A DNA stretch of 8,818 bases from Bacillota bacterium (GTDB taxonomy: Bacteria > Bacillota > Limnochordia > Limnochordales > ZCTH02-B6). Shown piece by piece: positions 1-5,664 of this stretch. The stretch is from NCBI GenBank assembly GCA_017578085.1, contig PKQR01000094.1:1-8818 (forward strand). The letters run 5' to 3'. Made by a program: the position numbers and the translations under genes. Every line of letters begins with the position of its first letter. Position 1 is the stretch's first letter. A model generated the notes under the pieces. That model saw only the letters and a program-made list of their open reading frames with translations. It had not been told where the DNA came from and made no database searches.

Positions 1-722
1 ACCCGCGGTCGTGGATGCTGCGCTTCCACACCCAGACCGCCGGCTGCTCCCTCACCGCGCAGCAGCCTTACAACAACATCATCCGCACCACCATCCAGGC
101 GCTGGCGGCGGTGCTGGGCGGCACCCAATCTCTGCACACCAACTCCCTGGACGAGGCCTTGTCCCTCCCCACCGAGGAAGCGGTCCGCATCGCCCTGCGG
201 ACGCAACAGATCATCGCCGAGGAAAGCGGCGTCGCCAACACGGTCGACCCGCTGGGCGGCTCCTATTTCGTGGAAGCCCTGACCAACCAGATGGAGCGAG
301 GCGTCTGGGACTACTTCCGGCGCATCGACGAACTGGGCGGCGTCATCCCCGCCATCGAGCAGGGCTTCTTCCAGCGGGAGATCGCGGACGCGGCCTACGA
401 GTACCAGCGCCGGATCGAGTCGGGCGAGCAGATCATCGTGGGCGTCAACGCCTACACCATCGAAGAGGAGACGCCGATCCCGATTCTAAAGATCGGGCCG
501 GAGATCGAAGCCAAGCAGCGGGAACGCCTCGCCCGGGTGCGGCGCGAGCGTAACGCCGCCCGGGTCAAGGCGGCCTTGGCCGAAGTGCGGCGGGCCGCCC
601 AGGACGGCGACAACCTGGTGCCGCCCATCCTGGAGGCGGTCAAGGCGTACGCCACCCTGGGCGAGATCATCGACGAGCTGCGCGGAGTCTTCGGCGAATA
701 CGAGGAGGTTCTCATCCTTTGA
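1..722 (+). CDS. Methylmalonyl-CoA mutase-type catalytic (large) subunit, 5'-truncated
   Basis: This is the C-terminal 239 residues of the adenosylcobalamin-dependent acyl-CoA mutase catalytic subunit; the frame is open to the window edge, with the first complete codon at base 3. Family landmarks seen are RFHTQTAGCSLTAQQPYNN near the start, GGTQSLHTNS, LPTEEAVRIALRTQQII, EESGV and DPLGGSYF, all from the substrate-binding barrel. The protein ends about 50 residues after GVNAYTIEEE with no B12-binding domain; that domain is supplied by the next gene 14 bases downstream. This two-protein layout is known for bacterial and archaeal split mutases. The enzyme class interconverts methylmalonyl-CoA and succinyl-CoA in the cytoplasm, in propionate or branched-chain metabolism. 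The N-terminal residues that best separate methylmalonyl-, isobutyryl- and 2-hydroxyisobutyryl-CoA mutases are outside the window. The TAGCSLTAQQPYNN block looks more like the methylmalonyl type, but the substrate remains an inference. Confidence 0.9.
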   Translation, partial: PRSWMLRFHTQTAGCSLTAQQPYNNIIRTTIQALAAVLGGTQSLHTNSLDEALSLPTEEAVRIALRTQQIIAEESGVANTVDPLGGSYFVEALTNQMERGVWDYFRRIDELGGVIPAIEQGFFQREIADAAYEYQRRIESGEQIIVGVNAYTIEEETPIPILKIGPEIEAKQRERLARVRRERNAARVKAALAEVRRAAQDGDNLVPPILEAVKAYATLGEIIDELRGVFGEYEEVLIL

Positions 723-728
723 GGGAGG
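723..728 (+). promoter_or_regulatory. Ribosome binding site for the cobalamin-binding subunit
   Basis: The sequence GGGAGG lies just after the large-subunit stop codon. It is 8 bases before TTG at 737 and 11 before GTG at 740. It lies downstream of the longest in-frame start (TTG 719), so that upstream start cannot use it; this favours 737 or 740. Confidence 0.7.
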
Positions 729-736
729 TTGCCGCG

Positions 737-1153
737 TTGGTGACGGCACCGGTTTCCCAGCGCAAGATTCGGGTGCTGGTGGCCAAGCCTGGGCTGGACG
801 GCCACGACCGGGGCGCCAAGGTCATCGCCCGGGCGCTGCGGGATGCGGGCATGGAAGTGATCTACACGGGCTTGCGGCAGACGCCTGAGCAGATCGTCAA
901 TGCCGCGATCGAAGAAGACGTGGACGTCTTAGGGATCAGCATCCTGTCGGGCGCCCACAATACGCTCGTGCCCAAGATCCTCGAGGGCCTAAGAGCCCAA
1001 GGGGCCGACGACATCACGGTGGTGGTGGGCGGCATCATCCCCACCGAGGACGCGGCACGCCTCAAGGAAATGGGCGTGGCCGGCGTTTTCGGCCCCGGCA
1101 GCTCCCTCAAGGAGATCGTGGAGTTCATCCGAAGCCACGCCCGGCCGCGGTGA
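737..1153 (+). CDS. Methylmalonyl-CoA mutase-type cobalamin-binding (small) subunit
   Basis: This 138-residue protein is a stand-alone B12-binding domain that works with the catalytic subunit encoded just upstream. From start TTG 737 it has the base-off/His-on cobalamin signature DxHxxG as DGHDRG (residues 21-26, His23 being the predicted lower cobalt ligand), then SIL (68-70) and GGIIP (98-102), which contact the nucleotide tail in this fold. The block YTGLRQTPEQIV is typical of acyl-CoA mutase B12 domains. Length fits the separate small subunits of split mutases. TTG 737 is chosen over TTG 719 because a GGGAGG ribosome binding site at 723-728 lies between them; GTG 740 is also possible and would remove one residue. 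The gene follows the large subunit by 14 bases, so the two are surely co-transcribed. Its stop lies one base from the stop of the convergent NUDIX gene, and no terminator hairpin is visible between them. Confidence 0.93.
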   Translation: MVTAPVSQRKIRVLVAKPGLDGHDRGAKVIARALRDAGMEVIYTGLRQTPEQIVNAAIEEDVDVLGISILSGAHNTLVPKILEGLRAQGADDITVVVGGIIPTEDAARLKEMGVAGVFGPGSSLKEIVEFIRSHARPR

Positions 1154-1154
1154 C

Positions 1155-1607
1155 TTATAGGCTCTGCGGTGACGATAAGCTCTTGAGGGCTAGTTCCACC
1201 CACATGCGGATCTCTTCGGTCAGGGGGAGCTGGGCCAGTTCCGCGGGCCCGTACCACCCCACGTGGCTCACCTCGTCGTTGGGCCGGATCTCAACGGACC
1301 CTATCGGCCGCGCGAAATAGACCAGGTCGATGTGCTCGTGCCCCGGCGCGATGCGCTCCACCTGCACGCCCCGGGGCCGCACCAGCTGCCGGGGATATTC
1401 CACCGGCAGCGCCCGCTCCCCCACCAGCTCAACCCGGATGCCGGTTTCCTCAAACACTTCCCGCACGGCCGCGTCATCGGGCAGCTCGTTGGGTTCGATA
1501 TGGCCGCCCGGCGGCAACCACATCCCCAGGCGCCGGTGGTACAGCAGCAGCACCCGGCCTTCGTGAACGACAAAAGTGGCGACGGCGAAGTCCCGCGTGA
1601 CCTCCAT
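1155..1607 (-). CDS. NUDIX hydrolase
   Basis: This 150-residue cytoplasmic protein carries a perfect NUDIX box (GX5EX7REUXEEXGU) from Gly35 to Ile57, with the catalytic REVFEE helix at 49-54. NUDIX enzymes hydrolyse nucleoside diphosphates linked to another group, using Mg2+ held by those glutamates. Before the box is the usual strand region with RVLLLYHRRLGMWLPPGG; after it, VGWYGPAEL (about 125-133) resembles the C-terminal part of MutT-like members. The substrate cannot be read from the sequence. The start ATG 1607 is preceded by only a weak AGGG four bases upstream, but it fits the family N-terminus well. The gene runs opposite to both the mutase genes, on which it converges, and the riboflavin operon, from which it diverges. 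A role in clearing FAD- or CoA-like metabolites would suit its neighbours, but that is speculation. Confidence 0.92.
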   Translation of the reverse strand: MEVTRDFAVATFVVHEGRVLLLYHRRLGMWLPPGGHIEPNELPDDAAVREVFEETGIRVELVGERALPVEYPRQLVRPRGVQVERIAPGHEHIDLVYFARPIGSVEIRPNDEVSHVGWYGPAELAQLPLTEEIRMWVELALKSLSSPQSL

Positions 1608-1627
1608 AATGCCCTATGGTTCGGGCT

Positions 1628-1665
1628 GGGGGCCCGTCGATCCTCTTCCGCCTTGGGCGGCCCCC
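1628..1665. repeat. Inverted repeat between NUDIX gene and rib promoter
   Basis: GGGGGCC at 1628-1634 is the exact reverse complement of GGCCCCC at 1659-1665, with 24 bases between. A smaller hairpin, CCGCC-TTG-GGCGG at 1648-1660, overlaps the right arm, so the two structures exclude each other. No T-run follows on either strand, so it is not an intrinsic terminator. On the - strand it would lie in the NUDIX leader. In such GC-rich sequence it may be chance. Confidence 0.3.
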
Positions 1666-1677
1666 TACCCCCGCGGC

Positions 1678-1706
1678 TTGATCGGTCCCGGTAGGCGTGT
1701 TATGCT
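1678..1706 (+). promoter_or_regulatory. Extended -10 sigma-A-type promoter of the riboflavin operon
   Basis: A -35 hexamer TTGATC (1678-1683) and a -10 hexamer TATGCT (1701-1706) are separated by exactly 17 bases. The TG at 1698-1699 gives the extended -10 form TGnTATnnT. Transcription would start near 1712-1714, just ahead of the FMN aptamer, which is where the promoter of a riboswitch-controlled operon should be. It stands out in a GC-rich background. Confidence 0.75.
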
Positions 1707-1731
1707 GAAAGCGCAACTGCATAGGCTGTGG

Positions 1732-1880
1732 CAACCTTCGGGGCAGGGTGAGCCCGGATAGGGCAATTCCCGACCGGTGGCGATGCTGGCGCAACCGCCA
1801 GACGAGCCCACGAGCCGCTAAGGCGGCAGGATCCGGTGCGAATCCGGAGCCGACGGTACAGTCCGGATGGGAGAAGGTTG
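1732..1880 (+). ncRNA. FMN riboswitch aptamer (RFN element)
   Basis: This is the FMN-sensing leader of the riboflavin operon. The conserved core is present: TTCGGGGCAGGGTGA at the 5' side, ATTCCCGACCGGTGG, the CGAGCC segment, AGCCGACGGTACAGTCCGG, and GGATGGGAGAAGG at the 3' side. P1 pairs CAACCTTC (1732-1739) with GAAGGTTG (1873-1880). It may extend beyond a three-base bulge by pairing GGCTG (1724-1728) with CAGCC (1881-1885). P3 carries CTGGCG-CAAC-CGCCAG (1786-1801), P4 GCCGC/GCGGC (1814-1827), P5 TCCGG/CCGGA (1832-1848), and P6 GAC/GTC (1852-1863). Loop L2 is unusual: a GCCC-GGATA-GGGC hairpin (1752-1764) is inserted between the normal TGA and AATT. When FMN binds, downstream rib expression is expected to fall; the terminator at 1959-2004 indicates transcriptional control. 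Confidence 0.97.
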
Positions 1881-1909
1881 CAGCCTCCGTTTTCATCCGC
1901 CGGAGCGGG

Positions 1910-1969
1910 GACTCTGGCGCGCCCTGTCTCCGGATGGATGTCAGCGCGCTGCCCTGGTGCCCCGGAGTC
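1910..1969 (+). promoter_or_regulatory. Candidate antiterminator of the FMN riboswitch
   Basis: GACTCTGG (1910-1917) can pair over eight positions, with one G-U pair, with CCGGAGTC (1962-1969). The second strand includes four bases of the terminator's 5' arm (1962-1965), so the two structures are mutually exclusive. Competing local hairpins exist, for example CTCCG (1885-1889) with CGGAG (1901-1905), and GGGGAC (1907-1912) with GTCTCC (1926-1931). How P1 formation switches between them is not obvious by eye, so the pairing is a proposal. Confidence 0.5.
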
Positions 1970-2004
1970 TGCCCGCCGCAATCACCGGGGCCGTTTACTT
2001 TTTT
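1959..2004 (+). terminator. Intrinsic terminator in the rib leader (attenuator)
   Basis: GCCCCGG (1959-1965) pairs perfectly with CCGGGGC (1985-1991) to make a 7-bp, all-G/C stem. Two bases later comes TTTACTTTTTT (1994-2004), the only long T-run in the region. It lies between the FMN aptamer and ribD, as expected for a riboswitch that acts by premature termination. The loop is long (19 bases). If read through, bases 1988-1993 (GGGCCG) could instead pair with CGGCCC (2009-2014). Confidence 0.8.
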
Positions 2005-2023
2005 CCCGCGGCCCTTTGGGCGT

Positions 2024-2028
2024 GAGGG
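2024..2028 (+). promoter_or_regulatory. Probable ribosome binding site for ribD
   Basis: GAGGG lies three bases before TTG at 2032, a short spacing. It is the only Shine-Dalgarno-like sequence near either candidate start, and it favours TTG 2032 over ATG 2098. Confidence 0.5.
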
Positions 2029-2031
2029 AGT

Positions 2032-3240
2032 TTGCAGCGCTTACCCAATCCGCATCTGCCCGCCCTCGGCAGCCCGGCAGGCGACGATGCCGAGTGCATG
2101 GACCTCGCGTTGGCTTTGGCCGCCCTTGGCGCGGGCACCACGGACCCCAATCCCATGGTCGGCGCCGTCGTCGTGCGGAACGGCCGTATCGTCGGCATGG
2201 GCTTCCACGAGCGGCCCGGCACCCCCCACGCGGAGGTCCACGCGCTGGAAGCAGCCGGCCCTCTGGCACAAGGTGCCACGCTCTACGTCAACCTGGAGCC
2301 GTGCGCCCACTACGGCCGCACGCCCCCTTGTACCCAGGCCATCATCGCCGCGGGCATCCGGCGGGTGGTGGCAGCCATTGAGGACCCGGACCCGCGGGTC
2401 TCGGGCCGCGGGTTTGCCGCGCTCCGGGCGGCAGGGATCGACGTTACCGTCGGCGTCCGGGCCGAGGCTGCCCGGCGCCTCAACGAGCTGTTTCTCAAAC
2501 ACGCCTCCACCGGCCGGCCTTTCGTCCTGCTGAAATCCGCCACCAGCCTTGACGGCCGCATCGCCACCGCCACCGGCGCCTCCCGCTGGATCACCGGTCC
2601 CGAAGCCCGGGCCCTGGTGCATAAGCTCCGCGCCCGCTATCCGGCCATCATGATCGGCAGCGGCACCGCCTTGGCCGACGACCCGGAGCTCACGGCCCGC
2701 ACGGACCCTCCGGCTCCCCGCCAGCCGCTGCGGGTGGTGGTCGATTCCCGGGCCCGCCTGCCGGTGACCGCCCGGATGCTGCGAGCGCCAGGTGCGACGC
2801 TGGTGGCGACCACCGAAGCGGCGCCGCCGGAGCGCCGGAAAGCCCTGGAAAAAGCGGGCGCCGAGGTGCTCGTCCTGCCCCAACGGGCCGATGGCCGGGT
2901 AGACCTGGTGGCCTTGATGGAGGAACTGGGGCGTCGCGGCATCACCGGGGTGCTGCTCGAAGGCGGAGCCAGCCTTAACGGCGCCATGCTGGACAGCGGG
3001 CTCGTGGACAAGGTCATGTTTTTCATCGCGCCGATGATCATCGGCGGCCAGGGGGCGCCGGCCGCCATCGGCGGCACGGGCGCGGCAACGCTCGCTGACG
3101 CCTGGCGCCTGGTGGACGTATCCTGGGAGGCCTGCGGCGCGGACTTGCTCGTTTCAGGCTACATCCCCCCACGGGAAGCCCCCGCTGCGGCGGGGGACGC
3201 GCAGCGAAGGAGGCTGGCCCAGTGTTTACGGGTCTTGTAG
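2032..3240 (+). CDS. ribD: Bifunctional diaminohydroxyphosphoribosylaminopyrimidine deaminase / 5-amino-6-(5-phosphoribosylamino)uracil reductase
   Basis: RibD carries out the second and third steps from GTP to riboflavin: deamination of the pyrimidine ring, then NADPH-dependent reduction of the ribose side chain. The N-terminal deaminase domain (about 20-145) has the zinc site as HAE (His66, catalytic Glu68) and PCAHYGRTPPC (Cys91, Cys100). The C-terminal reductase domain (about 163-380) begins LLKSATSLDGRIA and has the LLEGGASLNGAML block (308-320). At 402 residues it is slightly long. TTG 2032 gives about 17 residues more than the Bacillus type, whereas ATG 2098 would start at the family's internal Met (MDLALALAA) and lose about five. 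The TTG is preferred because a GAGGG motif precedes it. The last 19 bases overlap ribE, and the ribE ribosome binding site lies within this gene, so the two are probably translationally coupled. Expression is governed by the FMN riboswitch upstream. Confidence 0.96.
   Translation: MQRLPNPHLPALGSPAGDDAECMDLALALAALGAGTTDPNPMVGAVVVRNGRIVGMGFHERPGTPHAEVHALEAAGPLAQGATLYVNLEPCAHYGRTPPCTQAIIAAGIRRVVAAIEDPDPRVSGRGFAALRAAGIDVTVGVRAEAARRLNELFLKHASTGRPFVLLKSATSLDGRIATATGASRWITGPEARALVHKLRARYPAIMIGSGTALADDPELTARTDPPAPRQPLRVVVDSRARLPVTARMLRAPGATLVATTEAAPPERRKALEKAGAEVLVLPQRADGRVDLVALMEELGRRGITGVLLEGGASLNGAMLDSGLVDKVMFFIAPMIIGGQGAPAAIGGTGAATLADAWRLVDVSWEACGADLLVSGYIPPREAPAAAGDAQRRRLAQCLRVL
3207..3213 (+). 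promoter_or_regulatory. Ribosome binding site for ribE (inside ribD)
   Basis: AAGGAGG lies eight bases before the GTG start of ribE at 3222 and within the 3' end of ribD. This near-consensus site fixes the unusual GTG start and implies coupled translation. Confidence 0.85.
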
Positions 3241-3854
3241 AGACGATGGGCGAGGTGGCCGCCCTGAAAGCCCTGCCTGACGGTGCCGGGGTGCGCCTGG
3301 TGGTCCGCTCCCCCCTGGTGGCGGAAGGGGCAGCGGTCGGCGACAGCGTGGCCGTCAACGGCTGCTGCCTGACGGTAACGGCCGTCGAAGGCGACACCAT
3401 CGCCTTTGACGCCGTCCCTGAGACCCTCGCCCGCACCAACCTGGGAAGCCTCACCGTCGGCTCCCTCGTCAACCTGGAGCGGCCGTTGCGCTTGTCCGAC
3501 CGGCTCGGTGGGCACCTGGTCCAGGGCCACGTGGACGCGGTCGGCCGGGTGCGAGCGGTTTCGCCCGAGGGGACTTCCATCCGGTTGACCATTGACGCAC
3601 CGGCCAGCGTCCGGCGGTATATCGTGCCTAAGGGGTCCATCGCCGTCGACGGGGTGAGCTTGACGGTAGCCGCCGTGACCGACACCGGGTTCCAGGTGGT
3701 CATCATCCCCCACACAGCGGCGGTAACCACCCTGGGCCGGGTCCGGCCAGGCGACCACGTGAACCTGGAGGCCGACGTGATCGGCAAGTACATCGAACGG
3801 CTGCTGGCCCCGTACGTCCCGGGTCCCGCGGCGGCAGGCTCGGAGAGGAGCTGA
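3222..3854 (+). CDS. ribE: Riboflavin synthase, alpha subunit
   Basis: This enzyme converts two molecules of 6,7-dimethyl-8-ribityllumazine into riboflavin and one pyrimidine, the last step before phosphorylation; it works as a trimer. The 210-residue protein has the two tandem lumazine-binding repeats of the family. The first opens with MFTGLVETMGEV (1-12) and carries NGCCLTV (46-52), with the family cysteines at 48 and 49. The second follows GGHLVQGHVDAVG (96-108) and carries VDGVSLTV (142-149). Length is normal and no motif is missing. GTG 3222 is certain because MFTGLVE is the invariant N-terminus and an AAGGAGG site precedes it. The gene overlaps the end of ribD by 19 bases, and ribBA starts six bases after its stop. 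It is called ribB in the older Bacillus nomenclature. Confidence 0.97.
   Translation: MFTGLVETMGEVAALKALPDGAGVRLVVRSPLVAEGAAVGDSVAVNGCCLTVTAVEGDTIAFDAVPETLARTNLGSLTVGSLVNLERPLRLSDRLGGHLVQGHVDAVGRVRAVSPEGTSIRLTIDAPASVRRYIVPKGSIAVDGVSLTVAAVTDTGFQVVIIPHTAAVTTLGRVRPGDHVNLEADVIGKYIERLLAPYVPGPAAAGSERS
3842..3850 (+). promoter_or_regulatory. Ribosome binding site for ribBA
   Basis: GGAGAGGAG at the very end of ribE lies ten bases before ATG 3861. A nearer ATG at 3854, overlapping the ribE stop, opens only a 12-codon frame, so 3861 is the real start. Confidence 0.75.
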
Positions 3855-3860
3855 TGCACC

Positions 3861-5192
3861 ATGGGCAATCCCGCGCCGGGACCGATTTTTGACCGCATCG
3901 AGGACGCCATTGCGGATATCCGCGCCGGCAAGTTCGTCGTCGTCGTCGACGATGAGGATCGCGAAAACGAAGGCGACCTGATCATCGCCGCGGAGAAGGT
4001 GACGCCCGAGGCCATCAACTTCATGGCCCGCTTCGGCCGGGGATTGATCTGTGTGGCGATGACCGCCGAGCGGCTCGATCAGCTGCAGATCCCCCTCATG
4101 ACCACCCAAAACACGGAGCCGATGAAAACCGCGTTCACGGTGTCGGTGGACGCGCGGTCGGTCCGCACCGGGATTTCCGCCTACGAGCGGGCCTTGACAA
4201 TCCGCACTTTGATCGATCCCAACACCAAGCCTTCGGACTTGGTCCGCCCCGGCCACATTTTCCCCTTGCGGGCGGTGGAAGGCGGCGTCCTGCGCCGGGC
4301 GGGCCATACGGAGGCCGCCGTGGATCTTGCCCGCCTCGCCGGGCTGTACCCCGCGGGCGTGCTGTGCGAGATCATGAACGACGACGGCACGATGGCGCGG
4401 GTGCCGCAGCTGGTCCAGTTTGCCCGCCAGCACGGCCTGCGCCTGATCTCCATCGCGGACCTGATCCGCTACCGTCTCCGGCACGAGCGCCTCGTCCAAC
4501 GGGTAGCCGAGGCCGATCTGCCCACGCCGTACGGCCGCTTCCGGATCATGGGCTACGAGAGCCTGGTGGACGGCCAAACCCACGTAGCCCTGGTCCTCGG
4601 GGATATCCACAGCAAGCCGGATGTGCTCGTGCGGGTCCACTCCGAATGCCTGACCGGCGACGTGTTCGGCAGCCTGCGCTGCGACTGCGGCGATCAGCTG
4701 CGGGCGGCATTGGCCCAGATCGGCGAGGAAGGTGCGGGCGTGTTTCTCTACATGCGCCAGGAGGGCCGGGGCATCGGTTTGCTCAACAAACTGCGGGCGT
4801 ATGCGCTCCAGGATCAGGGCCAGGACACGGTGGAGGCCAACTTGTCCCTGGGCTTCCCGCCCGACAAGCGGGATTACGGCATCGGCGCACAGATCCTGGT
4901 GGACCTGGGCCTGTCCCGCATCCGCCTCCTGACCAACAATCCCCGCAAGATCGTGGGGCTGGAAGCGTACGGCATCGAGATCGTGGAGCGGGTGCCCATC
5001 AAGATCCCACCCAACCCCTACAACCAGCACTACCTGCGCACCAAGCAGCAGAAACTCGGCCACTGGCTAAGCGATTTGGAGGCGGTGACGCGCCCGCGCC
5101 CGGAAACGCCCGCCGGCGGGAGCAGCGCGCCATCCAACGGTCGAAAGGAGTCGGACCATGCCGCGCATCTTGGAAGGCCACTTGAGCGCTGA
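3861..5192 (+). CDS. ribBA: Bifunctional 3,4-dihydroxy-2-butanone 4-phosphate synthase / GTP cyclohydrolase II
   Basis: This cytoplasmic enzyme supplies both starting branches of riboflavin synthesis: the four-carbon unit from ribulose 5-phosphate (RibB part) and the pyrimidine from GTP (RibA part). RibB occupies about 8-205 and shows the acidic metal-binding loop DDEDRENEGD (30-39), RPGHIFPLRA (129-138) and GHTEA (148-152). RibA occupies about 206-405, with zinc cysteines in HSECLTGDVFGSLRCDC (Cys263, Cys274, Cys276), the MRQEGRGIGL loop (298-307) and RLLTNNPRKI (355-364). Both sets of active-site residues look intact. A tail of about 38 residues (406-443) rich in Pro, Gly, Ser and Arg follows the RibA domain and has no recognisable motif. 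Its coding sequence contains the ribH ribosome binding site and overlaps ribH by 35 bases, so the tail may exist for coupling rather than catalysis. Confidence 0.97.
   Translation: MGNPAPGPIFDRIEDAIADIRAGKFVVVVDDEDRENEGDLIIAAEKVTPEAINFMARFGRGLICVAMTAERLDQLQIPLMTTQNTEPMKTAFTVSVDARSVRTGISAYERALTIRTLIDPNTKPSDLVRPGHIFPLRAVEGGVLRRAGHTEAAVDLARLAGLYPAGVLCEIMNDDGTMARVPQLVQFARQHGLRLISIADLIRYRLRHERLVQRVAEADLPTPYGRFRIMGYESLVDGQTHVALVLGDIHSKPDVLVRVHSECLTGDVFGSLRCDCGDQLRAALAQIGEEGAGVFLYMRQEGRGIGLLNKLRAYALQDQGQDTVEANLSLGFPPDKRDYGIGAQILVDLGLSRIRLLTNNPRKIVGLEAYGIEIVERVPIKIPPNPYNQHYLRTKQQKLGHWLSDLEAVTRPRPETPAGGSSAPSNGRKESDHAAHLGRPLER
5144..5150 (+). promoter_or_regulatory. Ribosome binding site for ribH (inside ribBA)
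   Basis: AAAGGAG lies seven bases before ATG 5158 and within the 3' tail of ribBA, which supports both the ribH start and translational coupling. Confidence 0.85.
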
Positions 5193-5637
5193 AGGTTTGC
5201 GGTTCGCCATTGTGGTTTCCCGCTTCAACGAGCTGATTACGAGCCAGCTGCTGCAGGGAGCCCTGGAGGGCCTGCGGCGCCACGGCGCACGGGACGAGCA
5301 GATCACCGTCGCGTGGGTGCCCGGCTCGTTCGAGATTCCTTTGGTCGCGCAGCGGCTGGCCAAGAGCGGCCGCTTTGACGCCGTCATCGCCATCGGAGCG
5401 GTGATTCGCGGGGCCACGCCCCATTTCGACTACGTGGCCGGCGCGGCTGCCAGCGGCATCAGCCAGGCGGCCCTGCAGACAGGCGTACCCGTCATCTTTG
5501 GCGTCCTGACCACGGATACCATCGAGCAAGCCTTGGAGCGGGCCGGCACCAAGGCGGGCAACAGGGGCTGGGACGCGGCCGTAACCGCCATCGAGATGGC
5601 CAATCTGCTCAAGCAGCTGGACAAGGAGCTAGGCTAG
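5158..5637 (+). CDS. ribH: 6,7-dimethyl-8-ribityllumazine synthase
   Basis: RibH condenses the ribitylaminopyrimidine with dihydroxybutanone phosphate to make the lumazine that RibE uses. In many bacteria it forms 60-subunit shells, in Bacillus around riboflavin synthase. The 159-residue length is standard. Conserved blocks are VVSRFNELIT (19-28, with the aromatic Phe23 that stacks on substrate), WVPGSFEIP (53-61), GAVIRGATPHFDYVA (80-94, catalytic His89) and GVLTTDTIEQALERAG (115-130). All expected residues are present. Its start overlaps the ribBA end by 35 bases. It is the last gene of the operon. Only 27 bases separate its stop from that of the convergent GHL10 gene, and they hold no hairpin with a T-run, so where transcription ends is unclear. 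Confidence 0.97.
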   Translation: MPRILEGHLSAEGLRFAIVVSRFNELITSQLLQGALEGLRRHGARDEQITVAWVPGSFEIPLVAQRLAKSGRFDAVIAIGAVIRGATPHFDYVAGAAASGISQAALQTGVPVIFGVLTTDTIEQALERAGTKAGNRGWDAAVTAIEMANLLKQLDKELG

Positions 5638-5664
5638 CGGGCCGTGGGAGCATCCGGCGCCCGT

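Noticed and set aside
719..736. TTG 719 as start of the cobalamin-binding subunit
   Set aside because: It would overlap the large-subunit stop and place the GGGAGG ribosome binding site inside the coding region. TTG 737 or GTG 740 fits better.
1748..2533. A 261-codon + strand frame across the riboswitch and ribD
   Set aside because: It runs through the conserved FMN aptamer and out of frame with ribD. Its sequence is Pro/Ser/Arg-rich with no homology that I recognise.
2041..2883. A 280-codon open frame on the - strand opposite ribD
   Set aside because: It is antisense to ribD, with low-complexity Gly/Ala/Arg composition and no motif. It is a shadow of the real reading frame.
3038..4024. A 328-codon Ser/Arg/Thr-rich open frame on the - strand
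   Set aside because: It overlaps the ends of ribD and ribBA and all of ribE on the opposite strand and has no domain signal. It is a shadow frame.
3159..5063. A 634-codon open frame on the - strand opposite ribE and ribBA
   Set aside because: It lies entirely antisense to two genes with clear family motifs. Its predicted protein is rich in His, Gln, Gly, Ala and Asp with no recognisable domain, as expected when GC-rich codon usage suppresses stops on the opposite strand.
5638..5663. Possible bidirectional terminator between ribH and the GHL10 gene
   Set aside because: CGGGC (5638-5642) can pair with GCCCG (5659-5663), but the stem is short and neither strand has a T-run after it.
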